Positions 1 to 9,572 of a DNA stretch of 39,591 nucleotides are shown piece after piece; position 1 is the stretch's first letter, and each line of letters starts with the position of its first letter. The stretch lies in contig JAJZXF010000015.1 of assembly GCA_021802485.1 (NCBI GenBank), forward strand, positions 1 through 39,591, in the 5' to 3' direction. Below the pieces are notes generated by a model, which worked only from the letters and a program-made list of their open reading frames with translations, made no database searches and had not been told where the DNA came from. This stretch comes from Actinomycetes bacterium (GTDB lineage Bacteria; Actinomycetota; Acidimicrobiia; Acidimicrobiales; JAJZXF01). Made by a program: the position numbers and the translations under genes.

Positions 1-50
1 TGGCTGGTTTGTCTCACCTCTCGTGTGGCGCCAACGCCCCGCATCCCGTT

Positions 51-206
51 CGCTCCGTGCGATCCGGCCAGCGGATCGCGGACCGGCGGTGCGCTGCGGC
101 GGGGGCTGCGAAGAGCGCTGCGGAGAGCGCTGGGTTGGCTCGCGGAACGCCCCGCTCCGTCGATCCGGCCAGTGGATCGCGGACCGGCGGTGCGACGCTG
201 CGGCGG
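51..206. repeat. Pair of ~50-bp direct repeats with a palindromic core
   Basis: Two near-identical stretches, about 51-103 and 153-206, share CGCTCCGT, then GATCCGGCCAGYGGATC, then GCGGACCGGCGGTGCG. The core is an interrupted palindrome (GATCC...GGATC). The copies differ by one C/T in the core, one extra base before it and a 2-base insertion near the end. They are about 101 bp apart in GC-rich DNA where I recognise no gene. They lie just left of an integrase remnant and a tRNA gene, so they may be leftovers of an integrated element. The function is unknown. Confidence 0.6.
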
Positions 207-369
207 TGGGGGGAAGGGTGGTCGAGGAGTTCGCTGGGCTCGTGCTCGCTGACGAGGCGTTTCAGGGAGGCTGCGCCATATGGTGTGACCCACGGAGCTG
301 TGCCCACCTGAAAAGCCCAGCCGGGTATCGCATACAACGAATCCGTCCCGCTAATGCGGAATTCCGCAT

Positions 370-609
370 TACAGGCACAGCTTTGCCGCGCTCCTCATTG
401 CCGAAGGTGCCCACCCACGGGCGATCATGGAGCGTATCGGAGACTCGTCGATCACCGTCACCCTCAACACGTACGGACACCTCTTCCCTTCCCTCGAGTC
501 ATCGCTGACCACCAACCTGGACCGGACGATTGCTGCAGCCCGCCAAGACCACAGTTGCACGCATGTTGCACGCCCGCCTCAGCAAGCACAAGGACCGGAA
601 GCCAGTTAG
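370..609 (+). pseudogene. Tyrosine recombinase (phage-type integrase), C-terminal remnant
   Basis: One frame reads RHSFAALLIAEGAHPRAIM, then ERIGDSSITVTLNTYGHLF, and ends at a TAG at 607-609. This is the C-terminal catalytic part of tyrosine recombinases: the Arg-His box, the usual (I/L)GHSSI block (here with Asp in place of the His), and the Tyr nucleophile in NTYGH. The frame is closed by a stop at 352-354 and has no start codon suited to a full protein, so about three quarters of a normal integrase is missing. The stop codon lies 26 bp from the 3' end of a tRNA-Pro gene, the normal place for an integrase at an attachment site. I read it as the relic of an excised or decayed integrative element. 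Confidence 0.75.
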
Positions 610-634
610 CCTCGCTGACCTGCGATAATATCAG

Positions 635-706
635 TCGGGGAGGGGAGGCTCGAACTCCCGACCCCCTGCTCCCAAAGCAGGTGCGCTACCACTGCGCCAC
701 TCCCCG
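635..706 (-). tRNA. tRNA-Pro (anticodon UGG)
   Basis: Read on the minus strand, a full cloverleaf can be drawn. The acceptor stem is CGGGGAG pairing with CTCCCCG (plus positions 700-706 and 636-642). The D arm is GCGC-AGTGGTA-GCGC. The anticodon stem is CCTGC/GCAGG around loop TTTGGGA, which gives anticodon TGG. The T loop contains GTTCGAG. The length is about 72 nt with discriminator base A, and CCA is not encoded. A tyrosine recombinase remnant borders its 3' end, so this tRNA gene was probably used as an integration site. Confidence 0.93.
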
Positions 707-711
707 TAGTT

Positions 712-741
712 GCCATAGCTGCAGCCGGGTCTCTCTGTCAG
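712..741 (-). promoter_or_regulatory. Possible promoter of tRNA-Pro
   Basis: On the minus strand CTGACA (plus 736-741) and TATGGC (plus 712-717) are separated by 18 bp. The -10-like box ends five bases before the tRNA 5' end, so the leader would be almost absent. The boxes match the consensus only in part. This is a suggestion, not a firm call. Confidence 0.25.
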
Positions 742-1093
742 GGAAGTGGTCAAGCGAGATCGCAGATCAACCTATCCAGTTGTCGACTGGACCCTCGACG
801 ACAGAATGCCAGCTAGGCCTCGTACATTGCCGATAGCTTCAGTATAACGCGAGATCATCGGCAGCGCTGACTTCGGGATCAACGCAGAAGCGAAGAGCGT
901 TGACGTCGGTGGTAGCTGTTTGTTCTGTTCAGCTGCTTCGGTTCCTGGTTGGCGTGGGGACAATAGAATAAAGTGTGTGAATCCCAGTCAGCCTGGTTTC
1001 GGCAGCGCTCGTGCTGGTGCAGGCGGCGTCGATAGCGGATGTGCGTGCCTAGTCCCGGCGCAGCTGATCCGTGATTGGGGAATCTAGATTCGC
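742..1093. other. Intergenic stretch, nothing recognised
   Basis: I see no reading frame with recognisable protein sequence on either strand and no structured RNA I can name between the tRNA-Pro promoter region and the CHAD gene. A GGGGA near 1077-1081 could serve as a weak ribosome binding site for the gene that follows. Confidence 0.5.
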
Positions 1094-2119
1094 ATGCCGA
1101 CGATCCGCACAGCTACCGCTAAGGCCTGCGAGCTGTCTGCTGCGGAGGTCCTCGCGGAGTCGGTGTGGCTCTCGTGGGATCGCTTCGTTCAACAAGATGC
1201 GCTGGTTTATCGCACCGTGGAATCAACTCGCTTTGTTGGATCAGCGGCTGGCAACGCCGCGTCACCACCCTCGGTTCGAGTCACGACCGCGAACCCGAGT
1301 ATCGATATCCAGCGTGTTGATCCCCGAAACGTTGACGCAGTCCATCGGGCGCGGGTGGCACTAAGGCGCATTCGTTCAAACATTCGCCTGGCGCGACGCC
1401 TTTTCGATGAAGCGTGGACCGACGTTGTGCTTGCCGATCTCTCTTGGTACGCGGGGGAGCTTGGGGCAGTACGTGACTGGGATGTCATGCATGCCAGGGT
1501 GCTCGACGCATGTGATCGTGTTCGCAGCCTTGCGACCCCCTCTGAGGCGGCGCGCCTTGAGGTTGGCGAAAAGATCTTGATCGAGAACCTGGAGCATGAG
1601 AGGCAGAGGTGCTTTGGTGACCTGCTTGTCGCCCAAGGTGATAGCAGGTTTCAAAGGTTGTTGACACTAATGCCAGCAGGTCTCGAGGAGGTGTCGTCCG
1701 GAGCAGATCGAGGCGAGGGTGCTGATGTTATGCGGAAGTTAGTGGCAAAGCAGTGGCGAAGGCTCGCTGCACACGCAGAGGCCACGCGGCGTGAGCCGAC
1801 CGACGCTGCACTCCACGATCTGCGGGTTAGCGTGAAGCGAGTTCGCTACGCGGCTGATATGGCGACACCAGTCATCGGTGCGGCCTCGCGCCGTTTTTCA
1901 ACAGAAGCATCGGCACTACAGGATGTGCTGGGTGAGTACCATGACAGCACTGTCGTGCGAGCGTGGCTCATGAAAGTCTCCCCGTTAGTCCCTCCCGTTG
2001 CAACCTTTACCGCTGGGCAGGTGTCCCTCGCCGAGGCTGAAGCTAGCGCAAAGTTGCGCGCAGCGTGGCCCAAGTGTTGGTCGCGGCTGGAAAAGTTTGG
2101 GAAAAAGACCTTCGGATGA
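1094..2119 (+). CDS. CHAD domain protein
   Basis: A 341-residue protein with the two signature blocks of CHAD domains (conserved histidine alpha-helical domain). The first is HRARVALRRIRSNIRLARRL near residue 84, and the second is LHDLRVSVKRVRYAADM in the C-terminal half. Each has a His followed by regularly spaced Arg/Lys on a helix. CHAD domains are known to bind inorganic polyphosphate through this basic surface and often accompany polyphosphate metabolism enzymes. No CYTH domain is fused here and no polyphosphate gene is adjacent, so the partner is unknown. The protein has no signal peptide and is predicted cytosolic. The ATG at 1094 has only a weak purine stretch upstream, and the first ~70 residues are not conserved in a way I recognise, so the true start could be further in. 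Confidence 0.85.
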   Translation: MPTIRTATAKACELSAAEVLAESVWLSWDRFVQQDALVYRTVESTRFVGSAAGNAASPPSVRVTTANPSIDIQRVDPRNVDAVHRARVALRRIRSNIRLARRLFDEAWTDVVLADLSWYAGELGAVRDWDVMHARVLDACDRVRSLATPSEAARLEVGEKILIENLEHERQRCFGDLLVAQGDSRFQRLLTLMPAGLEEVSSGADRGEGADVMRKLVAKQWRRLAAHAEATRREPTDAALHDLRVSVKRVRYAADMATPVIGAASRRFSTEASALQDVLGEYHDSTVVRAWLMKVSPLVPPVATFTAGQVSLAEAEASAKLRAAWPKCWSRLEKFGKKTFG

Positions 2120-2541
2120 GACGTGGCTTGTGTGAACGATACGCGAGGTACGGATTCCAGCACTAAGCAAGAGCTTGGTTGCACTCTGGAGTAGCGAAAG
2201 CCAAATCCTTTCACTCCGAAGGCTATTTCAGTGCTCGATCTCGGTGCTGCAACCGGAAGGGGACTCGTTCGAGCACACACCAACAGTTTTCTGTATCGGC
2301 ACCGCTCTTGAGAGACTTTAGCTTTTTTTTCGAATTTCTTCACTCGTATTGCTGCGGTTGTGGTGCTGCCGCAAGCCGGGGAATGAGCTTGCGTTATCGG
2401 CATTCACGGTGTGGCACTTGAGAAAAAAAGCCGTTGTGAACAGGGATTTATGACTTCAGGGATTGAGCCCTGCAGTACCCTGAACTGGCGTTATCTACAA
2501 TTGCTAAACCACGCTCCGTAGTCGGTCGACCGCAAGGAGTA
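2120..2541. other. Intergenic stretch upstream of the GH26-like gene
   Basis: About 420 bp without a recognisable gene. It contains an eight-T run at 2333-2340 preceded by a weak CTCT-TG-AGAG hairpin, and a purine-rich stretch near 2421-2430. I looked for the conserved cores of common actinobacterial riboswitches ahead of secreted cell-wall enzymes and did not find a convincing match. The AAGGAG at 2534-2539 belongs to the next gene. Confidence 0.4.
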
Positions 2542-4323
2542 GTGAAACAGCGAATTGCCAGCACACTTTCATTGCACTGGGCGGTCGGAGTTGTTGCCGT
2601 GCTCGCCACCGTTGTCCCATTTGCGGTTTCCTCGCAAAGTACAAGCAGCGCGAGCCCAACAGCGGGATTGTCCACAAAGGCGATCGTTGCCAGCAAACTC
2701 TCGTCACCGGGAATTGCGGTTTCGTCCTCGTCGCTTGTGAACCAGCCATCGTCAGTCCTTGGGGTATATGCAGGAGCCGGCAATCCAGGTGCTGTGGCCT
2801 CCTTCGGAGAGTGGTTAGGGCATCCTGTCAAGTACGCGATGGACTTTTTCGACGGGTCGAGCTGGAGCACCATCAGCAAGCCGTCGTGGATTGTGAACAG
2901 ATGGGCAGGCACCCCGTACCAGATGATATGGGGTGTGCCGATCCTCCCGAACAGCGGCGCAAGCTTGAGCGAAGGGGCCACGGGAGCTTACAACCATTAC
3001 TTCGCAGAGCTTTCGACGTTCCTTGTCGCCCACGGTCAGGGGTCGTCGATTCTCCGGCTCGGGTGGGAGTTCAACGGCTCGTGGTTCCCATGGGCAGCAA
3101 GCTCGAATCCGCAGGCCTTTATCCAATACTGGCGCCAAATTGTGACGACAATGCGAGCTATCCCGGGTGCACACTTCAGCTTCGAATGGAACCCTACTCG
3201 TGGACAGATGTCGCTTGCGCCGCCGGATGCATGGCCAGGCTCAGCTTACGTGAACATAATCGGGATGGACGTTTATGACCTTCAGTGGCCCGCAATGCCC
3301 AATGCTCAGCAACGCTGGCAGTACTTTCTTTCCGAGCCATACGGCCTCAACTGGCTTGCGAGCTTCGCTGCTGCCCACAATAAGCCGATCTCGTTCCCCG
3401 AGTGGGGCCTCGTGAGGACCGGTCCTCACGGCCATGGTGGGGGTGACAACCCTGTGTTCATTGCGGGGATGGCCAACTTCATCGCCTCGCACAATGTCGT
3501 GAACGCTGTCTTTTGGAACTACGGATCGAGTGCGATCACCACCTCTGCGTACCCAGCAGCGGCCGCAACCTTGCGTAAGGACTTCGTGAGCGGCTCTTAT
3601 GTTCCGCCTTCGGCCAATGCGCTCGCGTCCCCAAGTGGGAGTGGGTCCGCTCGTGGGAGCGAGGTCGCGAACGGACGCTCGAGCGCAGCGAAAGTGGCTC
3701 CGAAGCCCGCTGCAGCGGTATCTCAAGGCTACTGCGGCTCGGTTCCGCCTGTGTCGTCCGGCCAGTGGCACCTCAACGGCTCAGCGAGGCTTTCAGAAGG
3801 ATGGCTGGTCCTCACTCCGGTGACCGCGTGGAAACGCGGATCGGCGATCTGGCCGAGGCCGGTGAGTACGTCAAAGCTATCTGTCACCTTCACTGCGACG
3901 ATTGGTGGTGGCACAGGCGGCAACGGTCTCACGCTCATGTTCCTCTCCCCGTCTGCGACCCCTTCGGCTCTAGGTGAAAACGGTGGGGGAGAGGGGTTCG
4001 CTGGCTTGCCTGGAGAGGCAGTCTCGCTTCAAACGTACACGAACCGGAAGGTCAATGAAGTCAGCATCGTGGATCGTCAGGGGTCGCGGTGGTCCACCCT
4101 TCACGACGTAGCGGTCTCACGCTCTGTTCCCCAACTGCGCACCAGGACAGTGTCGGTGAGCGTAACCGTGAGCAACGGCACCATCAGCGTCGGTATCGAC
4201 GGACGTCCCGTGCTGCAGTCGCCAGCCGACCTTCCCCCTGCTGCCCTGGTCGGCTTTAGCGCAGCGAATGGCTACTTCACCGATGCCCATGTAGTCACGG
4301 GTGTGAGCATCAGGAGCTGCTGA
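2542..4323 (+). CDS. Secreted GH26-like glycoside hydrolase with L-type lectin-like domain
   Basis: A 593-residue exported protein. Residues 1-32 form a signal peptide (MKQR, a hydrophobic stretch, then polar SQSTSS). Residues ~72-350 resemble family GH26 (beta-mannanase type TIM barrel). LRLGWEFNGSWFPW carries the likely acid/base Glu176, and FPEWGL carries the likely nucleophile Glu287. A Ser/Ala/Gly linker (~355-395) leads to a C-terminal beta-sandwich (~397-593). Its GNGLTLMFLSP, Gly-rich loop and SLQTYTN pattern resembles bacterial L-type lectin domains. It probably cleaves a mannan or other beta-glycan outside the cell, with the lectin domain binding the substrate. The start is a GTG with AAGGAG only 2 bases upstream, which is unusually tight. 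The next gene, tig, has its own promoter, so this gene is likely monocistronic. Confidence 0.8.
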   Translation: MKQRIASTLSLHWAVGVVAVLATVVPFAVSSQSTSSASPTAGLSTKAIVASKLSSPGIAVSSSSLVNQPSSVLGVYAGAGNPGAVASFGEWLGHPVKYAMDFFDGSSWSTISKPSWIVNRWAGTPYQMIWGVPILPNSGASLSEGATGAYNHYFAELSTFLVAHGQGSSILRLGWEFNGSWFPWAASSNPQAFIQYWRQIVTTMRAIPGAHFSFEWNPTRGQMSLAPPDAWPGSAYVNIIGMDVYDLQWPAMPNAQQRWQYFLSEPYGLNWLASFAAAHNKPISFPEWGLVRTGPHGHGGGDNPVFIAGMANFIASHNVVNAVFWNYGSSAITTSAYPAAAATLRKDFVSGSYVPPSANALASPSGSGSARGSEVANGRSSAAKVAPKPAAAVSQGYCGSVPPVSSGQWHLNGSARLSEGWLVLTPVTAWKRGSAIWPRPVSTSKLSVTFTATIGGGTGGNGLTLMFLSPSATPSALGENGGGEGFAGLPGEAVSLQTYTNRKVNEVSIVDRQGSRWSTLHDVAVSRSVPQLRTRTVSVSVTVSNGTISVGIDGRPVLQSPADLPPAALVGFSAANGYFTDAHVVTGVSIRSC

Positions 4324-4454
4324 GTCGAGCGATTGCTCTCCGACGACGAGCACATGGACACGACAGGCGTTGCCAGGGGGCTGGTGGCGCGTCGATTCCG
4401 GAGCGACCGCAATTAAGTTCATGCGGAATGCGCATCCTGGCCCGCCGTTGCCGT

Positions 4455-4460
4455 TAGACT
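4455..4460 (+). promoter_or_regulatory. Likely -10 box of a leaderless tig transcript
   Basis: TAGACT lies 11 bases before the tig ATG at 4472. Transcription would start about 4-5 bases before the ATG, and no Shine-Dalgarno sequence is visible. No clear -35 box is seen. Leaderless mRNAs are common in actinobacteria, so the arrangement fits, but this is an inference. Confidence 0.4.
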
Positions 4461-4471
4461 GCCTAACTTGT

Positions 4472-6037
4472 ATGGAAGCAATCACTGAACCCCTTGAGGG
4501 TAACCGCATCAAGCTTTCGGTCGCTGTCGACGAGGCTGAGATCGTCGAAGCACTGGATGGCACCTTTCGTAAACTCTCGAAGGAGGTGCGTGTTCCGGGT
4601 TTTCGTCCCGGCAAGGCGCCACGAAGGGTCTTGGAAGCACGAATAGGAGCAACCAAGGTGAGGGAGGAGACGATACGTGATCTCCTGCCCGACTATTACG
4701 AGCGTGCAGTTCGGGATCAGGATCTGGAACCCATCAGCGTTCCGGAGATCGATGTTAAATCAGGGAACGATTCAGGTCCTCTGGAGTTTGAGGCCCTTTT
4801 CGAGGTGCGGCCACACATAGCGATACCTGGCTACAAGGGGTTGCTCGTCACGGTTCCGTCGGTCGAGGTGACCATGGAAGAGGTGAGTCAGCACGTCGAT
4901 CGTCTCAGAGCTCAGATGGGCACTCTCGCGCCGGTCGATCGTCCAGCAAGCGACGGAGATCATCTTACTATTGACCTGGAGGGAAGGAGGCTGAGCACCT
5001 CTGCTGCCTCAGCGTCTGGAACAGACTCGCGTGGTGGTCACAGCAGCGACAAGGGATCGGAGCCGGGCGGAGGGGGGAGTCTCGCTGGCGACGAGGGTTC
5101 AGGGGAGCCTGACGAGGATCTGGTTCTCAACGATTATGTATACGAGTTGGGAAAGTCAACGCTGGTGGACAAGCTGGACGATGCCCTGAGAGGCGCGAAC
5201 GCTGGAGACACTGTCGAATTCGATACCGAGTTGAATCGCAAAGCCGTTCACTTCAAGGTGCTGCTCAAGCAGATTCAAGAGAAGATTCTGCCCGACGCTA
5301 CGGACGAGTGGGCACACGAGGCGTCCGAGTTCGACACGGTAGCCGAGCTTCGCGAGGATATGGTCTCGCATATTTCCTTGGCCAAGCGCGCCGTAGCGCT
5401 TAGCGAGTTTCGTCACAAGGCCGTCGAGGCGTTGGCGGAGTTGGTGCAAGAGGATGCGCCGGAGCCCCTAGTGGACGAAGAGGTGGAAAGGCGCCGCGAG
5501 GAGTTGGACGAAAATCTTGACGCTGGTGGGATATCGCTCGCGACATACTTGGAGATGAGGGGTGTGACTCTCGAGGACGTGATGTCGGAGATTCGCGAGG
5601 CGGCTGTGTTGACGGTCAAGGAAGACCTCGCGCTTAGGGCCCTAGCCGAGGCTGAGGGAATCGAGGCCGATGACGCTCGCATCGACGAGGAGATCTCGCG
5701 GACTGCGCAGCAGATGAGGAAGTCCGAGGATGACGTCCGGGCGTTGCTCGCTCGCGGAGACCGTCTCGCTGCACTACGCTGGGAAGTGCGTAAGACCATG
5801 GCGGCTCGCTGGTTGTACGACCATACGGAGATCGTCGACGAGGAAGGACATGCCATCAGCTACGAAGAGCTCAAGAGCGAAAGTGACCAATCCACAGCTG
5901 GCTCTGCTGGCGGTAAGCTTACGAGCGGCGAGGTTGCCGAGTCGGGTGACCAGCCAGCGAGTGCAGTCGAAGGAGAAGATGCTGGCGAGTTCGATGCCCG
6001 AGGTCAGGCTGAGTCGGAGGGAGGAAGCTCCGAATGA
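4472..6037 (+). CDS. tig: Trigger factor, ribosome-associated chaperone and prolyl isomerase
   Basis: A 521-residue trigger factor, the chaperone that meets nascent chains at the ribosome exit tunnel. The ribosome-binding signature [10 protein letters not shown] is at residues 43-52 of the N-terminal domain. A FKBP-like isomerase domain follows, then the helical chaperone arms ([20 protein letters not shown] onward). Two parts are unusual. A Gly/Ser/Asp-rich insertion of about 45 residues interrupts the isomerase domain (~172-217), and the C-terminus carries an acidic Ser/Gly/Glu tail of about 50 residues. I start the gene at ATG 4472, where homology begins ([10 protein letters not shown]). 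An in-frame upstream start would add 34 non-conserved residues. The stop overlaps the clpP start (ATGA), so the two are translationally coupled, and chaperone and protease are likely co-expressed. Confidence 0.95.
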   Translation: MEAITEPLEGNRIKLSVAVDEAEIVEALDGTFRKLSKEVRVPGFRPGKAPRRVLEARIGATKVREETIRDLLPDYYERAVRDQDLEPISVPEIDVKSGNDSGPLEFEALFEVRPHIAIPGYKGLLVTVPSVEVTMEEVSQHVDRLRAQMGTLAPVDRPASDGDHLTIDLEGRRLSTSAASASGTDSRGGHSSDKGSEPGGGGSLAGDEGSGEPDEDLVLNDYVYELGKSTLVDKLDDALRGANAGDTVEFDTELNRKAVHFKVLLKQIQEKILPDATDEWAHEASEFDTVAELREDMVSHISLAKRAVALSEFRHKAVEALAELVQEDAPEPLVDEEVERRREELDENLDAGGISLATYLEMRGVTLEDVMSEIREAAVLTVKEDLALRALAEAEGIEADDARIDEEISRTAQQMRKSEDDVRALLARGDRLAALRWEVRKTMAARWLYDHTEIVDEEGHAISYEELKSESDQSTAGSAGGKLTSGEVAESGDQPASAVEGEDAGEFDARGQAESEGGSSE

Positions 6038-6705
6038 GTAAGTTCCTGCGAGGCGCGGGCGCTTCTAACGCGGGCGCTTACAACCTGGTCATACCGACGG
6101 TGGTGGAGTCGAGCAACAGGGGAGACCGTGTTTACGACCTGTACTCGCGGCTGCTCAAAGAGCGGATCATATTCCTTGGAACTCCTATTGACGACACGGT
6201 CGCGAATCTGGTGAGTGCGCAGCTACTGTTCCTCGAGTACGAGGATCCAGACAAGGACATCCATATATACATCAATTCGCCAGGCGGCGACATAACCGCC
6301 TTGTTCGCGATTTACGACACGATGAAGTTTGTGAAGCCCGACAAGTCGACCTTCTGCTTTGGTCAGGCGGCTTCCGCGGCGGCAGTGCTTCTTGCAGCGG
6401 GAACGAAGTCGAAGCGTTTTGCGTTACCGCACGTGCGGATCCTCTTACACCAGCCGTGGGGTGGCGCAGCTGGGCAGGCGAGCGACATCGAACTTCAAGC
6501 AAAGGAGATCCTGAGAATGCGGGATCTCCTCAATGAGATGCTTGCAGAGGACACGGGCCAACCAGTGGAGAAGATCAAGAGGGATACCGATAGAGACTTT
6601 GTTATGAGCGCCGAGGACGCTATGGAATATGGGCTTGTGGATGAGGTGATCAGCACGCGGGACCTCCCGGTCGCATTGAATGCGACGGAGGCTGGTGCTG
6701 CATAG
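6034..6705 (+). CDS. clpP: ATP-dependent Clp protease proteolytic subunit
   Basis: A 223-residue serine peptidase that forms the barrel of the Clp protease. The catalytic triad can be placed: Ser114 in GQAASAAA, His139 in LLHQPWGG and Asp188 in [14 protein letters not shown]. The oxyanion-region INSPGGD motif is also present. The N-terminal ~15 residues would be the propeptide region. The family length is about 200. The start ATG overlaps the tig stop by four bases, and clpX begins 23 bases after this gene, so tig-clpP-clpX form one operon. Many actinobacteria have a second clpP beside the first. Only one is present here. Confidence 0.97.
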   Translation: MSKFLRGAGASNAGAYNLVIPTVVESSNRGDRVYDLYSRLLKERIIFLGTPIDDTVANLVSAQLLFLEYEDPDKDIHIYINSPGGDITALFAIYDTMKFVKPDKSTFCFGQAASAAAVLLAAGTKSKRFALPHVRILLHQPWGGAAGQASDIELQAKEILRMRDLLNEMLAEDTGQPVEKIKRDTDRDFVMSAEDAMEYGLVDEVISTRDLPVALNATEAGAA

Positions 6706-6728
6706 ACCCGAATGGTCGAGGAGGAGTC

Positions 6729-8003
6729 GTGGCGAAGTTTGGTGATGGTGGCGAGCTGGTGAAGTGCAGTTTCTGCGGTAAGTCGCAGAAGCAGGTGAAG
6801 AAGCTGATCGCAGGTCCAGGCGTGTATATCTGCGACGAGTGCATAGACCTGTGCAACGACATCATGGAGGAAGAGTTTGCCGAGCCCACGGAGCTCCACC
6901 TGGAGGAGCTTCCAAAGCCCCGCGAGATCTTCGAGTTCTTGAACGATTACGTTATCGGTCAGGAGCACAGCAAGAAGATCCTTTCTGTAGCGGTGTACAA
7001 CCACTACAAGAGAGTCCAGGCCGGCACGCCTCACGAGGGGGATGTGGAGTTGGCAAAGGCAAACATCTTGCTGTTGGGTCCAACTGGATGCGGTAAGACG
7101 CTGCTGGCTCAAACACTTGCAAGGATGCTCAACGTTCCGTTTGCGATCGCGGATGCGACAGCGCTTACTGAGGCTGGTTACGTGGGTGAGGACGTTGAGA
7201 ACATCCTTCTCAAACTCATTCAGGCAGCCGATTACGATGTGAAGCGCGCCGAGACGGGGATTATTTACATCGATGAGATCGATAAGATCGCACGCAAGAG
7301 TGAGAACCCGTCGATTACGCGTGATGTCTCAGGTGAGGGCGTTCAACAGGCGCTGCTGAAGATCCTGGAGGGAACGACGGCGTCTGTTCCGCCGCAGGGA
7401 GGTCGCAAGCACCCCCATCAGGAGTTCATCCAGATCGACACGACGAACGTCTTGTTCATTTGCGGAGGCGCCTTTGCCGGTTTGGACAAGATCATCGAAG
7501 GCCGCATCGGTAGAAAGGGAATTGGCTTCCGGGCGGAGATGAACCGGCGGTCCATCGTTCCCGAACAGGATATTCTCAGTCGCGTCTTGCCTGAGGACCT
7601 CCTTAAGTTTGGACTCATACCGGAGTTCATCGGGCGTTTGCCGGTTCTCGGGGCTGTCTCAACCCTCGACCGGGGGGCTCTCTTGCGGATACTGGTGGAA
7701 CCGAAGAATTCTCTTGTCAAGCAGTATCGGAGAGTCTTCGAGCTTGACGATGTCGAGCTCGAAATCACTGACGACGCACTCGAGGCCATAGCAGATCAGG
7801 CTCTGTTGAGGGCCACGGGTGCTCGTGGTCTGCGTGCGATCCTGGAAGAGGTTCTCTTGGATGTGATGTATGACGTGCCGAGTAGGTCGGACGTGAGCAA
7901 GTGCGTGGTGGATCGATCGGTCGTGCTTGATCATGTCAACCCGACGCTTGTGCCAGCAACGGGGCGTTCCAAGGCAGATCGCGCTCGCCGCGCGGCCTCC
8001 TGA
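6729..8003 (+). CDS. clpX: Clp protease ATP-binding unfoldase ClpX
   Basis: A 424-residue AAA+ unfoldase that selects and feeds substrates to ClpP. The N-terminal zinc-binding domain has four cysteines, C13-x2-C16 and C35-x2-C38. Walker A is GPTGCGKT (117-124) and Walker B is IIYIDEID. The IGRKGIGF segment with nearby GR(L/I) residues contains the ClpP-binding loop region and sensor elements, and [11 protein letters not shown] marks the C-terminal subdomain. The start is a GTG with a strong GAGGAG three bases upstream. The length is normal for the family. Confidence 0.97.
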   Translation: MAKFGDGGELVKCSFCGKSQKQVKKLIAGPGVYICDECIDLCNDIMEEEFAEPTELHLEELPKPREIFEFLNDYVIGQEHSKKILSVAVYNHYKRVQAGTPHEGDVELAKANILLLGPTGCGKTLLAQTLARMLNVPFAIADATALTEAGYVGEDVENILLKLIQAADYDVKRAETGIIYIDEIDKIARKSENPSITRDVSGEGVQQALLKILEGTTASVPPQGGRKHPHQEFIQIDTTNVLFICGGAFAGLDKIIEGRIGRKGIGFRAEMNRRSIVPEQDILSRVLPEDLLKFGLIPEFIGRLPVLGAVSTLDRGALLRILVEPKNSLVKQYRRVFELDDVELEITDDALEAIADQALLRATGARGLRAILEEVLLDVMYDVPSRSDVSKCVVDRSVVLDHVNPTLVPATGRSKADRARRAAS

Positions 8004-8009
8004 TAGCGC

Positions 8010-8032
8010 GCCAGGCTTGGGTTGTGCCTGGC
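8010..8032 (+). terminator. Weak hairpin after clpX
   Basis: GCCAGGC and GCCTGGC form a perfect 7-bp stem around a 9-base loop just downstream of the clpX stop. No U-tract follows, so intrinsic termination is uncertain. It may instead be an mRNA 3' stabiliser. Confidence 0.3.
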
Positions 8033-8150
8033 CGCTCAGGTCCACTCGTTTATCGTCTTTCGCTGTGCACGGCCCGATTTCGCCGGGAATACTCAGTGTC
8101 GGGTCGATCAGCGTTGAGGCCGTCGGTGTTACCTGCGATGTCCTCACGGC

Positions 8151-9572
8151 ATGCTGGTTGCAATCGTGAGTGAGCCGAGTCGCCCCTCGAAGCCCGGTTA
8201 TCCTGGGACTCCTCGCGTTCCAGGCACGCGAGGTGATCTGGAACGGGAGCGGGTCGGCAAGGCCCTCGCCTGGCTGGACGGCCATATCAGCTGGGAGTCG
8301 GCTCAGATGACGCGGGCGCGGGTCCCAACGCTGGATCGCATGCGTGATCTGGTCCGCCTGATGGGCGACCCGCAAGATGACTATGAGGTGATCCATCTCA
8401 CTGGCACCAACGGCAAGGGCTCGACAGCTCGTATGATCACGTCACTGCTCATCTCCAAGGGACTGAGTGTCGGCACGTACACGAGCCCGAACCTGTCAGC
8501 GGTAAATGAGCGGATGACGTGGAACTCCGAGCCAATTCCGGATGAGGATCTAGCAGACCTGTTGGCATCTCTCGAGGTGTTGGAGGGGGCTTGCGTCTCG
8601 CAGCCGACCAGGTTTGAGATCCTGACCGCTGCTGCGCTTCGCTGGTTCGCAGATATCGCTGTCGACGTCGCGGTGCTCGAGGTCGGAATAGGCGGTCTCT
8701 GGGATGCGACGAACGTCGCGGATGCTTCAGTTGCCTGTGTTACGAATGTTGGCTATGACCACGTCGAGATCCTCGGGCCGGAGCTAAGCGATATCGCAAG
8801 GGAGAAGGCCGGGATCGTAAAGTCCGGATGCACTCTTGTTCTTGGCGAAACGGATCCCGAGTTGGCTGCGATATTTCGTCGTTCAGGTGCGGCTCGTGTC
8901 ATTGCTCGCAACGAGGAGTTTGGATGTGAATCCAACAGCCTTGCCTTCGGAGGCAGGCTGGTGGATATACGTACCCCTTATGGCTTGTACGAGGGCATCT
9001 ACGTCCCGCTTCACGGCGCGCACCAAGGTGATAACGCGGCGGTTGCGCTGGCTGCCGTGGACGCGTTCTTTGATGCTCCATGTGACATCGAGGTTGCGAG
9101 GGAGGCTTTTCAAAGGGTGGAGGTTCCGGGTCGCGTCGAGGTCGTAATGCGCAATCCCCTTTGCGTTCTTGACGGCGCCCACAACGTTGCGGGTGCTGAA
9201 GCGCTGGCCGATGCTGTCAGCGAGAGCTTTACTGCGTCCACCAGGAAGGGTGTGATCTTGGTCATCGGTCTGCTGCAGGGGAGGAATCCTGTCGAGATGA
9301 TCGAGGCTATCGGCCCCGATCATCTCCTGCGGGTAATAGCCTGCATGCCCGCATCACCGCGCGCGATGCCAGCAAGAGACGTAGCTGAGGCTGCGTTATC
9401 GCTTGGTGTCCGATGTGAGGTGGCCTCGTCAGTCGCCCAAGCGGTAGAGATTGCGCTCGAGCGTGCATCCGTGGATGTTGGGGTCATCGTCACGGGATCG
9501 TTGTACGTGGTTGCAGAAGCGCGGTCTGCGCTTGCCAGCGGCTCTCGCAACGTCGGAAGCGAACGTTTGTGA
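8151..9572 (+). CDS. folC: Folylpolyglutamate synthase / dihydrofolate synthase
   Basis: A 473-residue Mur-ligase-like ATP enzyme that adds glutamate to dihydropteroate or folates in the cytosol. The P-loop reads LTGTNGKGST (residues 83-92) and is preceded by WLDGHISWE, typical of FolC. Later blocks include TYTSPNLSAVNERM, VLEVGIGGLWDATNV, EKAGIVKSG and VLDGAHN in the C-terminal ligase domain. The N-terminal ~30 residues (Pro/Gly rich) are not conserved. The start could be ATG 8151 or GTG 8166, and neither has a good ribosome binding site. Its position between clpX and ndk is common in actinobacteria. Confidence 0.93.
   Translation: MLVAIVSEPSRPSKPGYPGTPRVPGTRGDLERERVGKALAWLDGHISWESAQMTRARVPTLDRMRDLVRLMGDPQDDYEVIHLTGTNGKGSTARMITSLLISKGLSVGTYTSPNLSAVNERMTWNSEPIPDEDLADLLASLEVLEGACVSQPTRFEILTAAALRWFADIAVDVAVLEVGIGGLWDATNVADASVACVTNVGYDHVEILGPELSDIAREKAGIVKSGCTLVLGETDPELAAIFRRSGAARVIARNEEFGCESNSLAFGGRLVDIRTPYGLYEGIYVPLHGAHQGDNAAVALAAVDAFFDAPCDIEVAREAFQRVEVPGRVEVVMRNPLCVLDGAHNVAGAEALADAVSESFTASTRKGVILVIGLLQGRNPVEMIEAIGPDHLLRVIACMPASPRAMPARDVAEAALSLGVRCEVASSVAQAVEIALERASVDVGVIVTGSLYVVAEARSALASGSRNVGSERL

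Noticed and set aside
2120-2541. A riboswitch (such as c-di-AMP type) ahead of the secreted hydrolase
   Set aside because: I could not find the conserved core sequences, only a T-run and weak hairpins.
4370-4471. Upstream start for tig adding 34 residues
   Set aside because: Homology begins at [10 protein letters not shown], and the putative -10 box lies inside the extension.
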